Numbered from the stretch's first letter, positions 39,301 to 50,830 are shown. The stretch is 64,000 bases of DNA from Holacanthus passer (GCA_025331565.1 JAFREQ010000120.1:620001-684000); one strand, 5' to 3'. The notes: generated by a model from the letters alone, not told the origin. Numbers and translations: made by a program.

Positions 39301-42045
39301 AACACTGTCGAACATGTTTTGTTTGATTTTATGTTTTCATATTTATAAGATCTTTTTATATTTATAATATATAGGGTTGATGATTTAGGTATATATAAAC
39401 AGGCAAAGGTCTGACCGTTCTTGTCATTTAATAAATAATGTGACAAAGGGTAGATTATTATGTGAACCACTGCTTCACTTGAAACTGTAAAATGAGACCT
39501 TACAGAATCAATCACCTGGGAATTCAACCAGACACCTACTTCAGAAAAAAAAATTCTCTCCTTCATTTGGACATTTTCTGTATTTATTATCGATTAAAAT
39601 GGAGGTTAGAAGCTGATCAAAAGGGCTGAATAGAATCTTGTTTTGGTACAACAAATACCTTTATTCTATGAAAAAAAATGTGAAAAATGTTTTAATGTTT
39701 TAAAATTGCAAATCAGTAGGTGAGAAATTGTGCTGTCATGTATAACTGGCAAGGTTGAAGTTAAACTGTTGTGTAGCAAGTTCGCTGTCAGGAAGTGATT
39801 AGCACAACCAAAATGCAAGATTCTTAACAACTGCTCATTTCTTAGAAATTTTGACTCTGTAAAACTTGGTCTGCATGTTCCCTCTTGCTTGAATTTTGAC
39901 AGTCTCATAAGTGCCTGCTGTTCACGTGTTTACTAATCTATTCATATTCTCTCACCTTTCAATTTGTGTTAACCTAAGTGTCACTGACCTACGGCAATGA
40001 TTCATCTCTTTGCAGCACTCAAAGACAATTTCATTATCTGTTTGCACAGCTGAAAGGAGGAACTATACCAACTGCATGGAATGGTTGAGAAATTCAATAT
40101 AGTGTAGCACATTGCCCCAAGCTCCACCTTTTGTGCAATTTCATCGCCCTTGCCAAACAAATTTGATCTCTATCAGGTTGTGTCCTTTTTCACACGTGCA
40201 ACAATTTGCAACAGCAAATAATATTCAGCATAATTAAAGGAGTGTCATTAAAAGGTTCTGGGAAATGGGGGGGTAGCATTCCTTCTTAATTTGCAGCATT
40301 CATTCTGCAAATAAATATTCAGCACATGGACAAGCGGTGTTTCAGGAGAGACGTTCATTTCATGACGGGTAATAGATGTCGTGCTTTGAAATAATTTCTT
40401 GTTTTTTTCTTGAGACCGATTCACAGATTGAAGCTTTCAATACTCTGCAGCTTCCTATGGTATGGCAGATGGGAACTTTCAATAATACAGTGATTTCTTA
40501 AGAAACAACACATACTGTACCAGAATATTTTTCCTCAGAGTGCTTGGGAAAATGAATCTTATGGAAAATATTATTTTGGGCTGGAGGACGTCAAGGGAAA
40601 TTCCACACAGCATGACAATTTACTTTATTTTGGGCTTTTTCTAAAATCCTCTGTCACCTCTGATTACAATGAGCTGAATGTATCAGTTACACATGTGCTA
40701 CGCATGATATTCTACCTGAGCTTTCTTTGTGTATTGTGGCCACCTTGGCTTTTGGGGGTTGGGGAGGTTGCACATTGTGCATTGCCTGCCTTAGTAGTGC
40801 ATGTTTTTGAATGTGGATCAAAGGAATCTTTGCCATCCTGTTCATACTAGGTTCTTACGGAAGCAAAATGAGATGTATTTAGGGACGATGCAGCACATCT
40901 CCTCTGTATTCAGTGATGAATACTGTAGGACAAACAGAGAGAGTCAGAGAGTAAGATTCATGTTCTGAAGTGAAATCGGATGTGTAGATTTGGATAGAGC
41001 TACAAGAAACTTCAAAGTTTTGAAAAAAGAAAAAAATCTAATCTAAGTCCTAAAATGAGAGAACAAGCTCCCATCTCCAAATGTCTGTCTGTCTTGCACA
41101 TGTTAGCAATGTGGTTTCTTCCTCATCACTTTATTACCTTACACTGCAATGTAAAGCAACACATATGAAATCATTTAAAAGTATTTTTCCATCTCATTTC
41201 GACTGATTAGTAAAGAATGTCCTTAGCAACAAAATTCTTACATGTCTACTTCGTATTTCTAGTTTAATACTGCTGGAACTATTCAAGAGTTGGAACTCAG
41301 CCTTCGTGACCAAAACTATATAGTCATGCTTACAGTCAACAATCAATTAAAACAAGGTGTCGGTAATTAAACTATGTATAAGAGACAACGTCCTACAGAG
41401 CAAGGACCACCTTGCAGTGCACTAAATCCATCGAACACATCCTCCATCTACAACACTTAGAAGTACAAAGGAGAAGACGATAGTTCTGCCTGGTAGCCTG
41501 ATGGGAAGAGCTATGTATATGATGTGGAAACCACTTCCTCCCCTTCATCAGGGGCACTAAGCTATAGTGTACTGACAGTAAATCAGTAAGTCAGTAGACA
41601 TCAGAGACCGGCTGATTCTGAGGGTGCAGGATGTGAGAGCTTTTGTAAGTTGCTGTTGCAGAAGGTCAGACAGTCGCTAAAAGAAGAGGAAATTACTCCA
41701 GGACCAGTTGGATGTCAAGATGACATGGTGGCCAGAATCAACATTATATACAATAAATTCCTATGTGTACAGTATGTATTATTTGGGCCTCCCTTAGCTC
41801 TTGCTGCACGTTTTAAGGGGAAGTGGATGTATACTTGGTTATAACAAACAAAGTTCAGCATTATTATTTTTCTTCTGGTGGACCTGCTGCAGCAGTGGGT
41901 CACAACACTATTGGCCATTGGAACATCTGTACTGTACATCTGGTTCTTTTAATAGTTGAATTGCATTTTTAAGTAAGCAAGAAAGCAGCATGAACAAATA
42001 CTCTCTGTAACTCTTTCGCCCAATACCTCAATAGATAATAAATAT
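36330..42045. other. cfap299 intron 2: no gene; possible conserved noncoding DNA
   Basis: No exon or RNA gene was recognised. A 136-codon minus frame at 39,156-39,566 lies in AT-rich DNA and looks like chance. The stretch 40,150-40,500 looks unlike random sequence: it carries a near-perfect direct repeat (GCAAATAATATTCAGCA at 40,214 and GCAAATAAATATTCAGCA at 40,307) and homeodomain-type TAATTA cores. Confidence 0.45.
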
Positions 42046-42130
42046 AGAGATGTCCCATTCTTAGGATTGTATCAGGGCCAATATCCGTACCGGTATCAGC
42101 TAAAATATGGCTGATCAAAATATGATTCTT
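42046..42130 (+). mobile_element. hAT/MITE-like terminal fragment
   Basis: AGAGATGTCCCATTCTTAGG followed by GTATCAGGGCCAATATC and ACCGGTATCAGCTAAAAT resembles the 'GGGATGTCCCGAT...GTATCGG' end of a common fish hAT-type MITE. The opposite end was not identified, and the following 500 bp hold nothing I can assign. Confidence 0.4.
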
Positions 42131-42679
42131 TCTTTAGTAAACTCTATGGTGTTTTGTTCCCTTCAGCCCACTAGTGTTGCTCTCATTTACCACAGCCTAC
42201 AGTGCCAGCATTTCACTATGCAAGTAAAAATTGTGAATCTGAAAAATGATTTAGGCACCGATGAGTGACTCAGAGTTTGGCAAAATAGAGACTCCCTAAG
42301 GTATGATGCTAACTCTCTTAAGCAAAGAGCATACAAGATATTCACATAGCTGTCTAGTCAATAGCTAGAAACCGCTGCTTTCACTGGTTAAAATGACGTT
42401 GCTGGTGGCAGGTCACATCAGCTGTCACTAATTAATGTAAATTCCGAGACTAACTTGATGGCAGGCCATAATGAAACCCGTCATTTTTGTGGTTAGAGTG
42501 CTCTTAATACACAGAAGAGCATGCTCATTTTGCCGAAAGACAAAAAGAAGATGGCCTCGCTGTCTGAGTTTGCTCAAAAATATTTACAGCTCTATCTTAG
42601 TTATTAATTAAAATGGTTAAAATTGTGTTTCACTGTATAGCTGCACACAGCAGATTGATTCGCTCAGCCCCACCTTGCC

Positions 42680-42697
42680 CCCTCTCTCTCTCTCTCA
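42680..42697. repeat. (CT)n microsatellite
   Basis: A short CT/TC run, CCCTCTCTCTCTCTCTC, within a C-rich patch. Confidence 0.8.
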
Positions 42698-43334
42698 TAC
42701 CACCACACTGACAACAGTCTGTGATTAGCCCCTCCTCTCCGTGCACACTCTGAATCAAAACATGATCATGTGCAGGAGGAAAGATTGTTGTTGGCTTTTC
42801 CCTACAGAGAAGACAGCTGCCTGAATTCCTAAATCAAGCGGCAACCTCCAGGGCTGAAAAATGAAGCCAACACGAATTTGCCGAAAACTGCAATTCCTTG
42901 AGTGACCACTCAAGGCAGGCTCCAAGAGGGAGTCAACTGCATTTCAGGTTGATCTAAGCTAACGATGCTAACAGGTTGGAAAATAAAGGTTCACCTTGTT
43001 ACTTACGTTATGTTAAACTAGTCTGTTAGTCTGTCTATGTTCTTACCAACAATGTCAATCTCGAGACTCTCAAATTAGTTATTAACAAGCATGTAAGGAG
43101 CCTAATAGGTATAAGGTTAGTTATTTATTGGTCACAAAGAGTCACACATCTGAAAAGTCAACTACTGTATATTGTTGTAATGTTGCATGTGCTTTGCATA
43201 AACTGGGGGATAAAACTTTACTGAAGTCTTACAATTTTGGAGCCCTTTCACATTTGATACTACTTTCTGATGTCTAGCCTTGCAACTGTCTTAGTAAGGC
43301 AGTGTTTTTGTTGAATATGTCTATCACAAAGGGT

Positions 43335-43790
43335 TTGGGTTAATGGTTCTGAGCCCTTTCTAGTTCGCACTGGTATGAACAGGTTGACAGACAAGATCAG
43401 GCAGGAGCATGGACTATGATGTTTGCAGATGACATTGTGATCTGTAGTGAGAGTAGGGAGCAGGTTGAGGAGAGTCTGGAGAAGGTGGAAGTATGCACTG
43501 AAGAGAAGAGGAACGAAAGTCATTCAGAGCAAAACAGAATACGCCTATGAATGAGAGGGAGGACAGTGGAATGAGGAGGATGCACAGAGCAGAGGTGGCA
43601 AAGGTGGATGAGTTTAAATACATGGGGGCAACTGTTCAAAGTAACAGGGAGTGTGGAAGAGAGGTGAAGAAGAGAATGCAGGCAGGGTGGAGAAGAGTGT
43701 TAGGAGTGATTTGCTATAGACGGGTACCAGCAAGAGTAAAAGGGAACATTTACAAGATGGTAGTGAGACCAGCTATGTAAGATGATGGGT
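43335..43790 (+). mobile_element. LINE fragment with FADD motif (probably RTE-like)
   Basis: The plus strand keeps part of a reverse transcriptase: the LSPF block near 43,350, then FADD at 43,422-43,433 followed by IVICSESREQVEESLEKVE. About 130 bp later come VDEFKYMGATVQSNRE and the VKKRMQAGW-type thumb region. The two conserved parts are in different frames, and a stop ends the last frame at about 43,780 just after VVRPAM. It is a truncated, frame-shifted relic. Clade assignment (RTE-like) is from memory of similar fish sequences and is tentative. Confidence 0.75.
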
Positions 43791-43799
43791 ATATTGGGA

Positions 43800-44555
43800 G
43801 AAGTGACTTTAGCTTTTCAGATCCTCATCCAATTCAATGGGCATAACTTTTCTTGGATGTTTAGATCTTTGATTACACTCATGTGACTCCACCCAAATGC
43901 ACAAACTTATTTGAATGGATGTCTATGAACCAATCACAGTGCTCCACATCATCTAAAGTAGACATTAGACACGTAAAAAAATATCAAGATTTATGGCTTT
44001 CACTCACACAAAAACAAAATGACAATGTCACCAGAACAGTAAATAGGGAAAGGAATAGGAAAATACTGTCCTGATTTATTGTGACTGTTCTTGATTTGAC
44101 TGATTTGATTTTCTAATCAAACAATCAGCTTATAATTCATCATATTGATTATGTACACAGAATATTAAACTCAATATATATGCAATGTGTGTGAGGTGCA
44201 GTTGAAAGCTCCAGAAACAGCTAGTGAATCGACCTTGAGTAAGGATTATTTTGTCAAAATAGGTCATATATTTTTGGGTGTCATACATATAACCAGTAAG
44301 TGAGGGCAGATGTTTCATTAATCAAGTCATTAATATGAAATATGGAATGACTTCAGAAATGACTTCTAAGGGCTTGTTATTTATTATCTGCTGCACCAGC
44401 TGGTCCTAAACTGGTGTGTAGTATGTTGATCTATGTGCTGCGTGGTGGGATGTGGTGGCGAGCTTAAGCCTGGCAGGATGTGTGTCTTTGGACAGACCTT
44501 GCAGGGGAGAGCTCCAAAGTTACAGACCCGTCCAAAATCACAAAGTGCAAGGAAG
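43800..44555. other. cfap299 intron 2, nothing recognised
   Basis: AT-rich DNA after the LINE relic. No exon, RNA gene or repeat could be supported. Confidence 0.5.
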
Positions 44556-44559
44556 GCAA

Positions 44560-45090
44560 TTGGCTTGACAGCACATGTAATAGAGACTGCAAAACCTCGT
44601 CGCCCGAGGGCCCTCGCCAGAGTAGCAGTCGTGGAGAGTGGCGGGGGTTTGGCTGGCTAAAAATGAGCCTGGGATCAGCTCTGTGAGGCTTCACATGTCA
44701 GTCACATCCACAATCTTATTTTCGCTAAGCATCTGGAGGTTGGATCCGCAGTGAAATGTATTCACTGTGCGTGTTCGTGGCACTGGTTTTACTTGGCACA
44801 GCAAGTGATAGCTCACTTTTAATATAGAGTAGAGAGTTAGAGAGCGGAGAATTCTTGAGGCAGACTGTAAAAACGCAGCAGCACAATGGACAATGAGCAT
44901 GGCTGTGGTTTGGACTGTGGGGAGATCGCGGGGAGCCTGATGGAAACCTCGCAGGGCTGCCGTGAGCACGCGAGGTCAGGACATATGCTGACATGGACTT
45001 CTGGGCCCGAGCCAGAGCCGGAGCAGAGAGGAAACGGAGGCCTCACGTCTGCTCAGCAGTGCTCCCCTGCTCCTCTTGTTTGTCTCTGAC
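44560..45090. promoter_or_regulatory. CpG-rich island in cfap299 intron 2 with a 67-codon ORF
   Basis: CpG dinucleotides are dense here compared with the flanking AT-rich intron, with clusters at 44,597-44,650 and 44,925-45,045. A plus-strand frame opens at 44,886 in a good initiation context (CACAATGG). It encodes 67 residues: a Cys-rich start (MDNEHGCGLDCGEIAGSLME), a PEPEPE stretch, and a stop at 45,089. I do not recognise the product. It could be an intronic CpG island with promoter activity, the first exon of an unknown transcript, or an old retrocopy that has not yet lost its CpGs. Confidence 0.4.
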
Positions 45091-45094
45091 TGTA

Positions 45095-47590
45095 TATCAA
45101 ATGTTATTCTTGTCTGAGATAAAACACAAGACCGTCAAGACTTCTAATGAGACTGTATTGTTTGTATTGTACGGAACAGAATTTTCAACATCTGGCAGGT
45201 TGACAAGTTCAAGTGGTTTGGAATATCTAATAAAAGAACAAGACATTTATGTTCTGCTAAAGTCCTGAAGCACTGATAGGACTCTGATCTGCAACCATAA
45301 ACTGTTAACTTACTACTGGAACACAGGAAAAAAAACAAAATGTTCATTGTTCACTGTTTGATAGCATTTTATCAAACCTGAATCCAGTAAATAAACAACT
45401 TGTCAGATGCTGTTATCAGCTCAATTTTGCTTCAGCTTTCAACATTCTAAGTTAAAAATAATTGCGATGGCTAAAAATCAAAGATTTACAATCAAAGAAC
45501 TAAAACTTGAGTTTTGCCATATAAACTACATATTTTTTAGTTTGATTCCAACTACTTGGATGTTTTATACATTACTCTTATATAAGATTGGATAAGCCTC
45601 TGCTTATAAATAAATCCAGGTATTGTACCAACTTGAAATCAGATCCAAAATTTCAAAAATAGTGGAAAAATTCTTTTGTAACTATTTGTTCAATCTGACT
45701 ACCCACTTGGCCTCCTCCTAACCAAACAACCACATAACTGACTAAGCATCCCATTCATTCAAGTTTCCTTTTTCAATCACGTATTGAATTTCACTTATGT
45801 CTGATGAGAGCACCAGGTCTTTTGTTTGGTCTTTTTGTGATGTGCTGGCAAAGCCCCCCCTTTCACAGCCAAGCTGTCAAGAGGAGCGTGTTGTCCTTAA
45901 AAATGAGACAGGGCAACAACAGGGCAACATCTGATTAGCATTCACAGCACTATCTCCTCTCCCTTGGTATTTTATTACCACAGGTGCAGGGGTATTCATT
46001 GATCAGATGCACGCTACAGGCGAGGTTAGCCCTTAATTGAAAACAGCTCTATTTATACACCTGCAGGCACTAAAGGTCTCCAAGAGAGCACAGGGAGGTT
46101 GAAAAGAAGAGAAAGGAAGGGGAAAAAAACACAGAGCAGTGACAGAACAGTGAAAAAAGACATGCCTTGGGAGACATAGGTTAAGGCCTACAGGGAAGGC
46201 AAAAGGCATTCCCAAAACAGCATGGCTACCCAGTGCCATGAGAGGATAAGCATGCAGGTGCAAAAGCCTTTAGAAGTACAAGCTTTTGAAACAAAGATTA
46301 CCATTTGTTGAAAAGAGGCACAAACAAATGCAATCCAAGTGCGTGTTTATTCCTAACTCTTTTTTCAATTTGGAGGGATTTTTTTTCTTCGCCAGCCAAA
46401 ATTACAGCTACATTTAGTTTGTTTGCCGTACAGCTGCCAGTTTTTGTGGTTTTTCACAACACTGTAGCAATTGTGCTCGGCCACTTTGCAGGTGGTACAT
46501 TGCATCCTGGGGCTCGTGTTTTCACAATGCAACCATAACAGGAGGTCAGGGGGTCAGTTTGGTGGAAGTCCAATCAGAAAACCGCAGAGGAAAGAGTAAT
46601 CTGCATTTAGACAGCTCAAACAAGCTACTTTTGATGGAAAAAGTCTGCAAGATGTCAAATTTCCAAGTGTGGGAAAGCAATGAAAGCTATTAATTAGTTC
46701 AAAACCCATACATACAAAAATATGTCAGCTTATATTCCCCTACAGGTTGTTGGCATTGAAGCAATAATGCAAACAGCAGGTGAAATGTACTAAGATTTTT
46801 ACGCACGCTTCACTCTCAGGCCACATAATGACTGACAAAAGCGTAAGAAAATCCCAAAGACAGCAGATGTATCGGATGATTATTTAAGGGTTAAATTTAA
46901 TATGAAAATTTTACATTAATTTGCTATAAGCTATCATTTACCTAGAATAGGATCACATTCAATATTAAGTGTTTTCCTTTTGAAATAGCATATCCCCGCT
47001 GCTTAATTACCTTGGAGAGGATTCAAAAACCACTTGCTGCGGTCCGGCCAGCTCAGAACAACAGTCTGTAAAACTGCTATGAGGGATGTCTCTCCCAGCA
47101 ATGTCCGATTATTAACGGAGCATTTTCATTTGTCCACCGCAGAACGCTGTTTAAAAACAAGGTACTCTGTAATTGATAACGGCAAAAATCACATACAAGT
47201 GAGCCAGGACGGGGCTATTTTAAGACTATTTGTATTTGAACCAAATATTTCATTTATTCTCTCTGTGTTCTCTCAAGCAGGTATTTTAGTATTCATAACG
47301 ATAATCATTCAAATGAAAAGCACAAAACATCGTCTCCTCATTGCTTTAAAGTAATATTTGTTTTTCACGTGGCTCCTGTCAAATTCAATATGAAAAGGCC
47401 AAAAGGAAACACCTCTGCTCCTTTATTACACTTGTGGTGTTGACACTTATTAAACACATGTGCCTGGTTAAGACAAAGTTACATTGGTTTGCACTCTCAA
47501 TTCCAAATGTGGGTTTGTAATGGTTGTGGCAACATTTTAAAGGAATCCTCAGCTGAGTATGTATTTTTTGAATAGCAAATATTAATCTTC
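45095..47590. other. cfap299 intron 2; candidate conserved noncoding stretch
   Basis: No gene was recognised. 45,900-46,090 and 46,960-47,330 have mixed composition and TAATTA/GATTA-type motifs of the kind seen in conserved noncoding elements. A 106-codon plus frame at 47,034-47,354 overlaps the second one but has no recognisable domain. Confidence 0.4.
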
Positions 47591-47598
47591 TGTTTACT

Positions 47599-47790
47599 TG
47601 AAAGGTGGCTCTGAGAATGGAACCGAGACTGAATCACTAATCAATCATTTAATTAACTTTTCAAGTCAAACATTCTCTATTTCCAGGATGATTTGCTGCT
47701 TTTCTTTGTCTTGTGTAATAGTAAACTACAACATTTTTGAGTTTTTCAAGTAAAAAAAGAAAGCTACCAACTTTTCAGAGCCACCTTTCA
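47599..47790. mobile_element. Common fish MITE fragment inside a 16-bp inverted repeat
   Basis: The core (47,635-47,750) reads TCAAACATTCTCTATTTCC, GATTTGCTGCTTTTCTTTGT and ATAGTAAACTACA. It matches a very common fish MITE-like repeat and, in reverse complement, the copy at 50,619-50,830. It is framed by perfect 16-bp inverted arms, TGAAAGGTGGCTCTGA (47,599-47,614) and its complement (47,775-47,790), 160 nt apart. The arms are not part of the repeat as I remember it. Confidence 0.65.
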
Positions 47791-48070
47791 TTCCTTTAAA
47801 ATCAACTGCCTGGATGTTGTCACTGTGGAGTTTCTGATCCTGTATTCCTTACAAACACATTTGAGGATTACAGCCTTTGAAGCAGTCTCTGCATGGATGT
47901 AGTTTTTGGAGATTGAACAGCCTACTGTGTATATAACATCCTAATGTTCCCGTACAACATTTCCCTGGATCCTGTTGGGACAAGATGAAAGGCTTTGTGG
48001 CCTAATATCACTGTAACTGCAGGTGTGGAGGCTCCCATTTCACCAGTGTCACTGATGTTCACAGACGTTT

Positions 48071-48089
48071 GGAGGGGGGGGAGGGGGGA
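48071..48089 (+). repeat. G-rich run, possible G-quadruplex
   Basis: GGAGGGGGGGGAGGGGGGA holds enough G tracts for a G-quadruplex on the plus strand (C-rich on the transcribed cfap299 strand). It lies about 95 bp from a (TG)17 run. Confidence 0.6.
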
Positions 48090-48180
48090 CACCGGCGAGA
48101 CATCTGCACGTTTGGATAAGCATCTGAGGATTCAATCAAATTCAACACCTAGCAGGTAAATGTTTGGATACCTCCAAAAC

Positions 48181-48182
<2 letters not shown>

Positions 48183-48216
<34 letters not shown>
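48183..48216. repeat. (TG)17 microsatellite
   Basis: 34 bases of uninterrupted TG, the longest simple repeat noticed in the window. Such tracts can adopt Z-DNA and are usually length-polymorphic. Confidence 0.95.
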
Positions 48217-48217
<1 letters not shown>

Positions 48218-49139
48218 TGAATGGTCTTATTTGGAGAGTCTGTTCTGGCTTGTCATCAAAGGAGATACCATAACCACATGGCTTTATCAAGAATGAGAAC
48301 AATATCTGTGTGATCACTTTGCTCAGGGGGGGCAGTTTATAGAGTACTCTAGTTCGTAGTTTTGTCATCCAGCTTGTTTATGTTAACCATTATTTGAATT
48401 TAGACAGATGGGCAGCCTTTGTTCAAATGAAAGCCTTGTTCACAGAGGACACAGACTTGATGAATGACTCCAATTTATCCTGTCTTTTGTAAAATGCAAT
48501 TATAAAAGGATTATATTAGCTGCTCAAACCGCTACCGCACCGGATACAATTAAAAAAGATTCGGATTTTATGACCTGTCATGCTTTGATTACAGAGCAGA
48601 ACTTCAGCCAAAAATGCATTTTACACTTTCCTCTTGATACTGCTGCTGCCTCTCACTGCAGGAAGACAGAAACCACGTCTCAAAAACACACTCAGTGAGC
48701 TGCTTCACTGTGGGTCAAAATGGTGCGGTAAAAATATAAGCTAATGTGGAAGTCAATGATTAGTCAATTAAAGCATCATTATTCAAGAATTTGTATTTTT
48801 TGTGATTAGGTGCCCCTATAGTTTCTTTTTGCAATTCACTGAACAGATGTACACTAGGCTTGCTGCCATAGTCTGTGTTACACAGTGTTTGGGCATACAC
48901 CATTACACACCGATTACTTGCCCACCGCCCCCAGTGTCGTTTTGTTTTTTCTTATAGGAATAAAACCCATTTAGTTAATTTTCACATATCAGCTCCCACA
49001 TTCATCAAATAAAAAAATAAGCTGGTTATCAATACTTAAATGGACAACAGATGCTACAGTTATAAATTAAATGCGTCTGCTCTATGCCGCAGCAGAGTCG
49101 CAGCACAGATTAGCAGCAGTAAGTTTTCACTTATCACGT

Positions 49140-49345
49140 GACAAGAGTAAGTAGAGCTGACTGACAAGATGATAGCAGAGGATCTGATGTCAAAACAAAA
49201 AGCAAAAGTGTCTATTTGCTAATAGGGAATCTGATGACATTAATGAGGCAATCTGTAAACTTTGTCTAATGAAAGCAGCAGCATCTGAAGGCAACACCTC
49301 TGATCTACACACACACCTTCAAGCACACCACAAGAGTCTTCCAAA
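49140..49345 (+). pseudogene. hAT transposase N-terminal relic with BED zinc finger
   Basis: The plus-strand frame encodes EAICKLCLMKAAASEGNTSD followed by LHTHLQAHHK. That gives the C-x2-C ... H-x-H/H-x4-H spacing and the 'GNTS-L--HL--HH' signature of BED zinc fingers found at the start of hAT transposases. Upstream, AEDLMSKQKAKVS-like codons (from about 49,163) fit the usual transposase start but are cut off by stops at about 49,218-49,224. No catalytic region follows, and downstream frames are broken. It is a dead fragment of a DNA transposon in cfap299 intron 2. Confidence 0.7.
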
Positions 49346-49349
49346 AGGC

Positions 49350-50284
49350 TTCCAAAATGAGCCCCACAGCGACAGCTCAGCCGGATATCAAAATAAGCAT
49401 TCTATAGTTATTGAGTGTCATCGACAAATATCTTTTCTTGTTGAATGTCCAGTGTGATCAGTAACACCAGTGTGACCACGAGAGAATAACCAGTAGGCCT
49501 GCTAACTGCAGCCTCCCTACTGTACAAGGGCATTTGTTATGATTACATTACTGATCAAAAGCTAGTCAGTCGACAACTTTGCTAACACAACCAAACATGA
49601 AGCAACTGTTTACCCCACAATCAACAAAACAGGGAAAAAATCTTTGTGGTAAATTTACCATCACCAGATGAAGCTTTTCCTTCTCATTCGCAGGGATCTG
49701 TCTTAAGAACTTTTTATTTGACATCTTGCAAATTTGAAATCACACAAAACATCTCGACAAAAAAAATTAACTATATGAAAAGGCTTAACGAAAAAACTCG
49801 ATAATTTATGTCCACCATACCACTTTTTTTTTAAATATCCTTTGACAAAAATGTGGCCTGGGCTATAAAATCTGGTTTGGAACTGAAACTGGCTGAGGCA
49901 TCACAGCACTAGTACAGAAACTGATGCACAGGGACCTCCCAGCTTCCACCACAACAAACAGTTTCTGGGGAGAAGACTGAGGAGCACTCATCTAAAATAT
50001 TATTCTTTCATACTGAATGAGAAGTCAATACAATGAACCACAGAACACTAACATATAGAGGCAGAGACCAGGAGAGTAGCTTTTCTTCTCCAAGCCACAT
50101 TGAGAGTGATTGATTCCAAAATCCACTGACCGCATTCAGACTTTGAAACAGCTAAATTTAATTTTCAGAATGCAACAGAGCCTCTTGATATTGTAGCATT
50201 TGACTGGTGGTTGGTGTGAATTTGTCTGCCGTGTTAGTCATGCAGTGGACACCTCAGTGAGCGTGGTGGGTTGGTGAGAGCTGA
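49350..50284. other. cfap299 intron 2 next to exon 2
   Basis: Possible further hAT debris follows the BED finger to about 49,620, but no coding frame survives. Nothing else was recognised up to the exon 2 donor site GTGAGT (minus, 50,285-50,290). Confidence 0.45.
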
Positions 50285-50290
50285 ACTCAC

Positions 50291-50433
50291 ATTGGCTTTG
50301 TCCTCTTGTAGAAAGTGTTGCTCTTCTCAGCCTCTGCAGCCTGTGCAGCTGCTTTCTTCTCCTCAAATTCCTCCCTGCTCAGGACCGTGCCCTTGTGGCC
50401 ATGCTCCACCAGCTTACGGGCCAACTCCCTGCT
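50291..50433 (-). CDS. cfap299: cfap299 exon 2
   Basis: This 143-bp exon encodes SRELARKLVEHGHKGTVLSR, then EEFEEKKAAAQAAEAEKSNT and FYKRTKP plus two bases of the next codon. It aligns with the 'LARQLVELGYRGTG...REDFEARKAA' part of mammalian CFAP299. The Ala/Glu/Lys-rich second half should form a helix. The acceptor is CTCGCAG after a T-rich tract (50,434 onward), the donor is GTGAGT (50,285-50,290). It starts in phase 0 after exon 1 and ends with AT, which the first G of exon 3 completes to Met. Intron 1 is 4,117 bp and intron 2 is 14,673 bp. Supplies residues 37-83 and part of 84. Confidence 0.93.
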
Positions 50434-50618
50434 CTGCGAGAAAAAAGGAAAAGGAGAAGAGTCAGTGAAGGCGAGGGGACACGGCTTGCAGGCAGGGCTG
50501 AAGATTGTCAGATGTTGTCAGTCTTGAATTCTGGCATGATAAGCTGTCAAAGCTGTGATGTATTTTTTCACTCTTCTTCTTGGAGAGCACTTTAGGAGTG
50601 CAAGTACAGTTTTTATTA

Positions 50619-50830
50619 TCATTAAATGTCAGAAAGTAGTGAAAAATGTCAATGTCTATCTCAATTTCCCTGAGCTCAGTGTGACGTGTTTTGGTTGGTC
50701 CAAAACTTAAAGATATTCAGTTGACTATGATATAAAACAGAACAGCAGCATATCTGTACTTCAGAGAATCAGAGAATATTTGGCATGTTGGCCTGACAAA
50801 GGTTTTAGACGATTAGTGGCTATTTTAAAC
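50619..50830 (-). mobile_element. Common fish MITE fragment, second copy
   Basis: The plus strand reads ATGTCAGAAAGTAGTGAAAA, CAATTTCCCTGAGCTCAG, AAAGATATTCAGTTGACTAT and GAGAATATTTGGCATG. This is the reverse complement of the family seen at 47,635-47,750, and this copy is more complete. It lies in intron 1, about 190 bp upstream of the exon 2 acceptor, and has no coding capacity. Confidence 0.7.

Noticed and set aside
39156..39566. 136-codon minus-strand frame
   Set aside because: It lies in AT-rich intron DNA and shows no motif or similarity; probably a chance frame.
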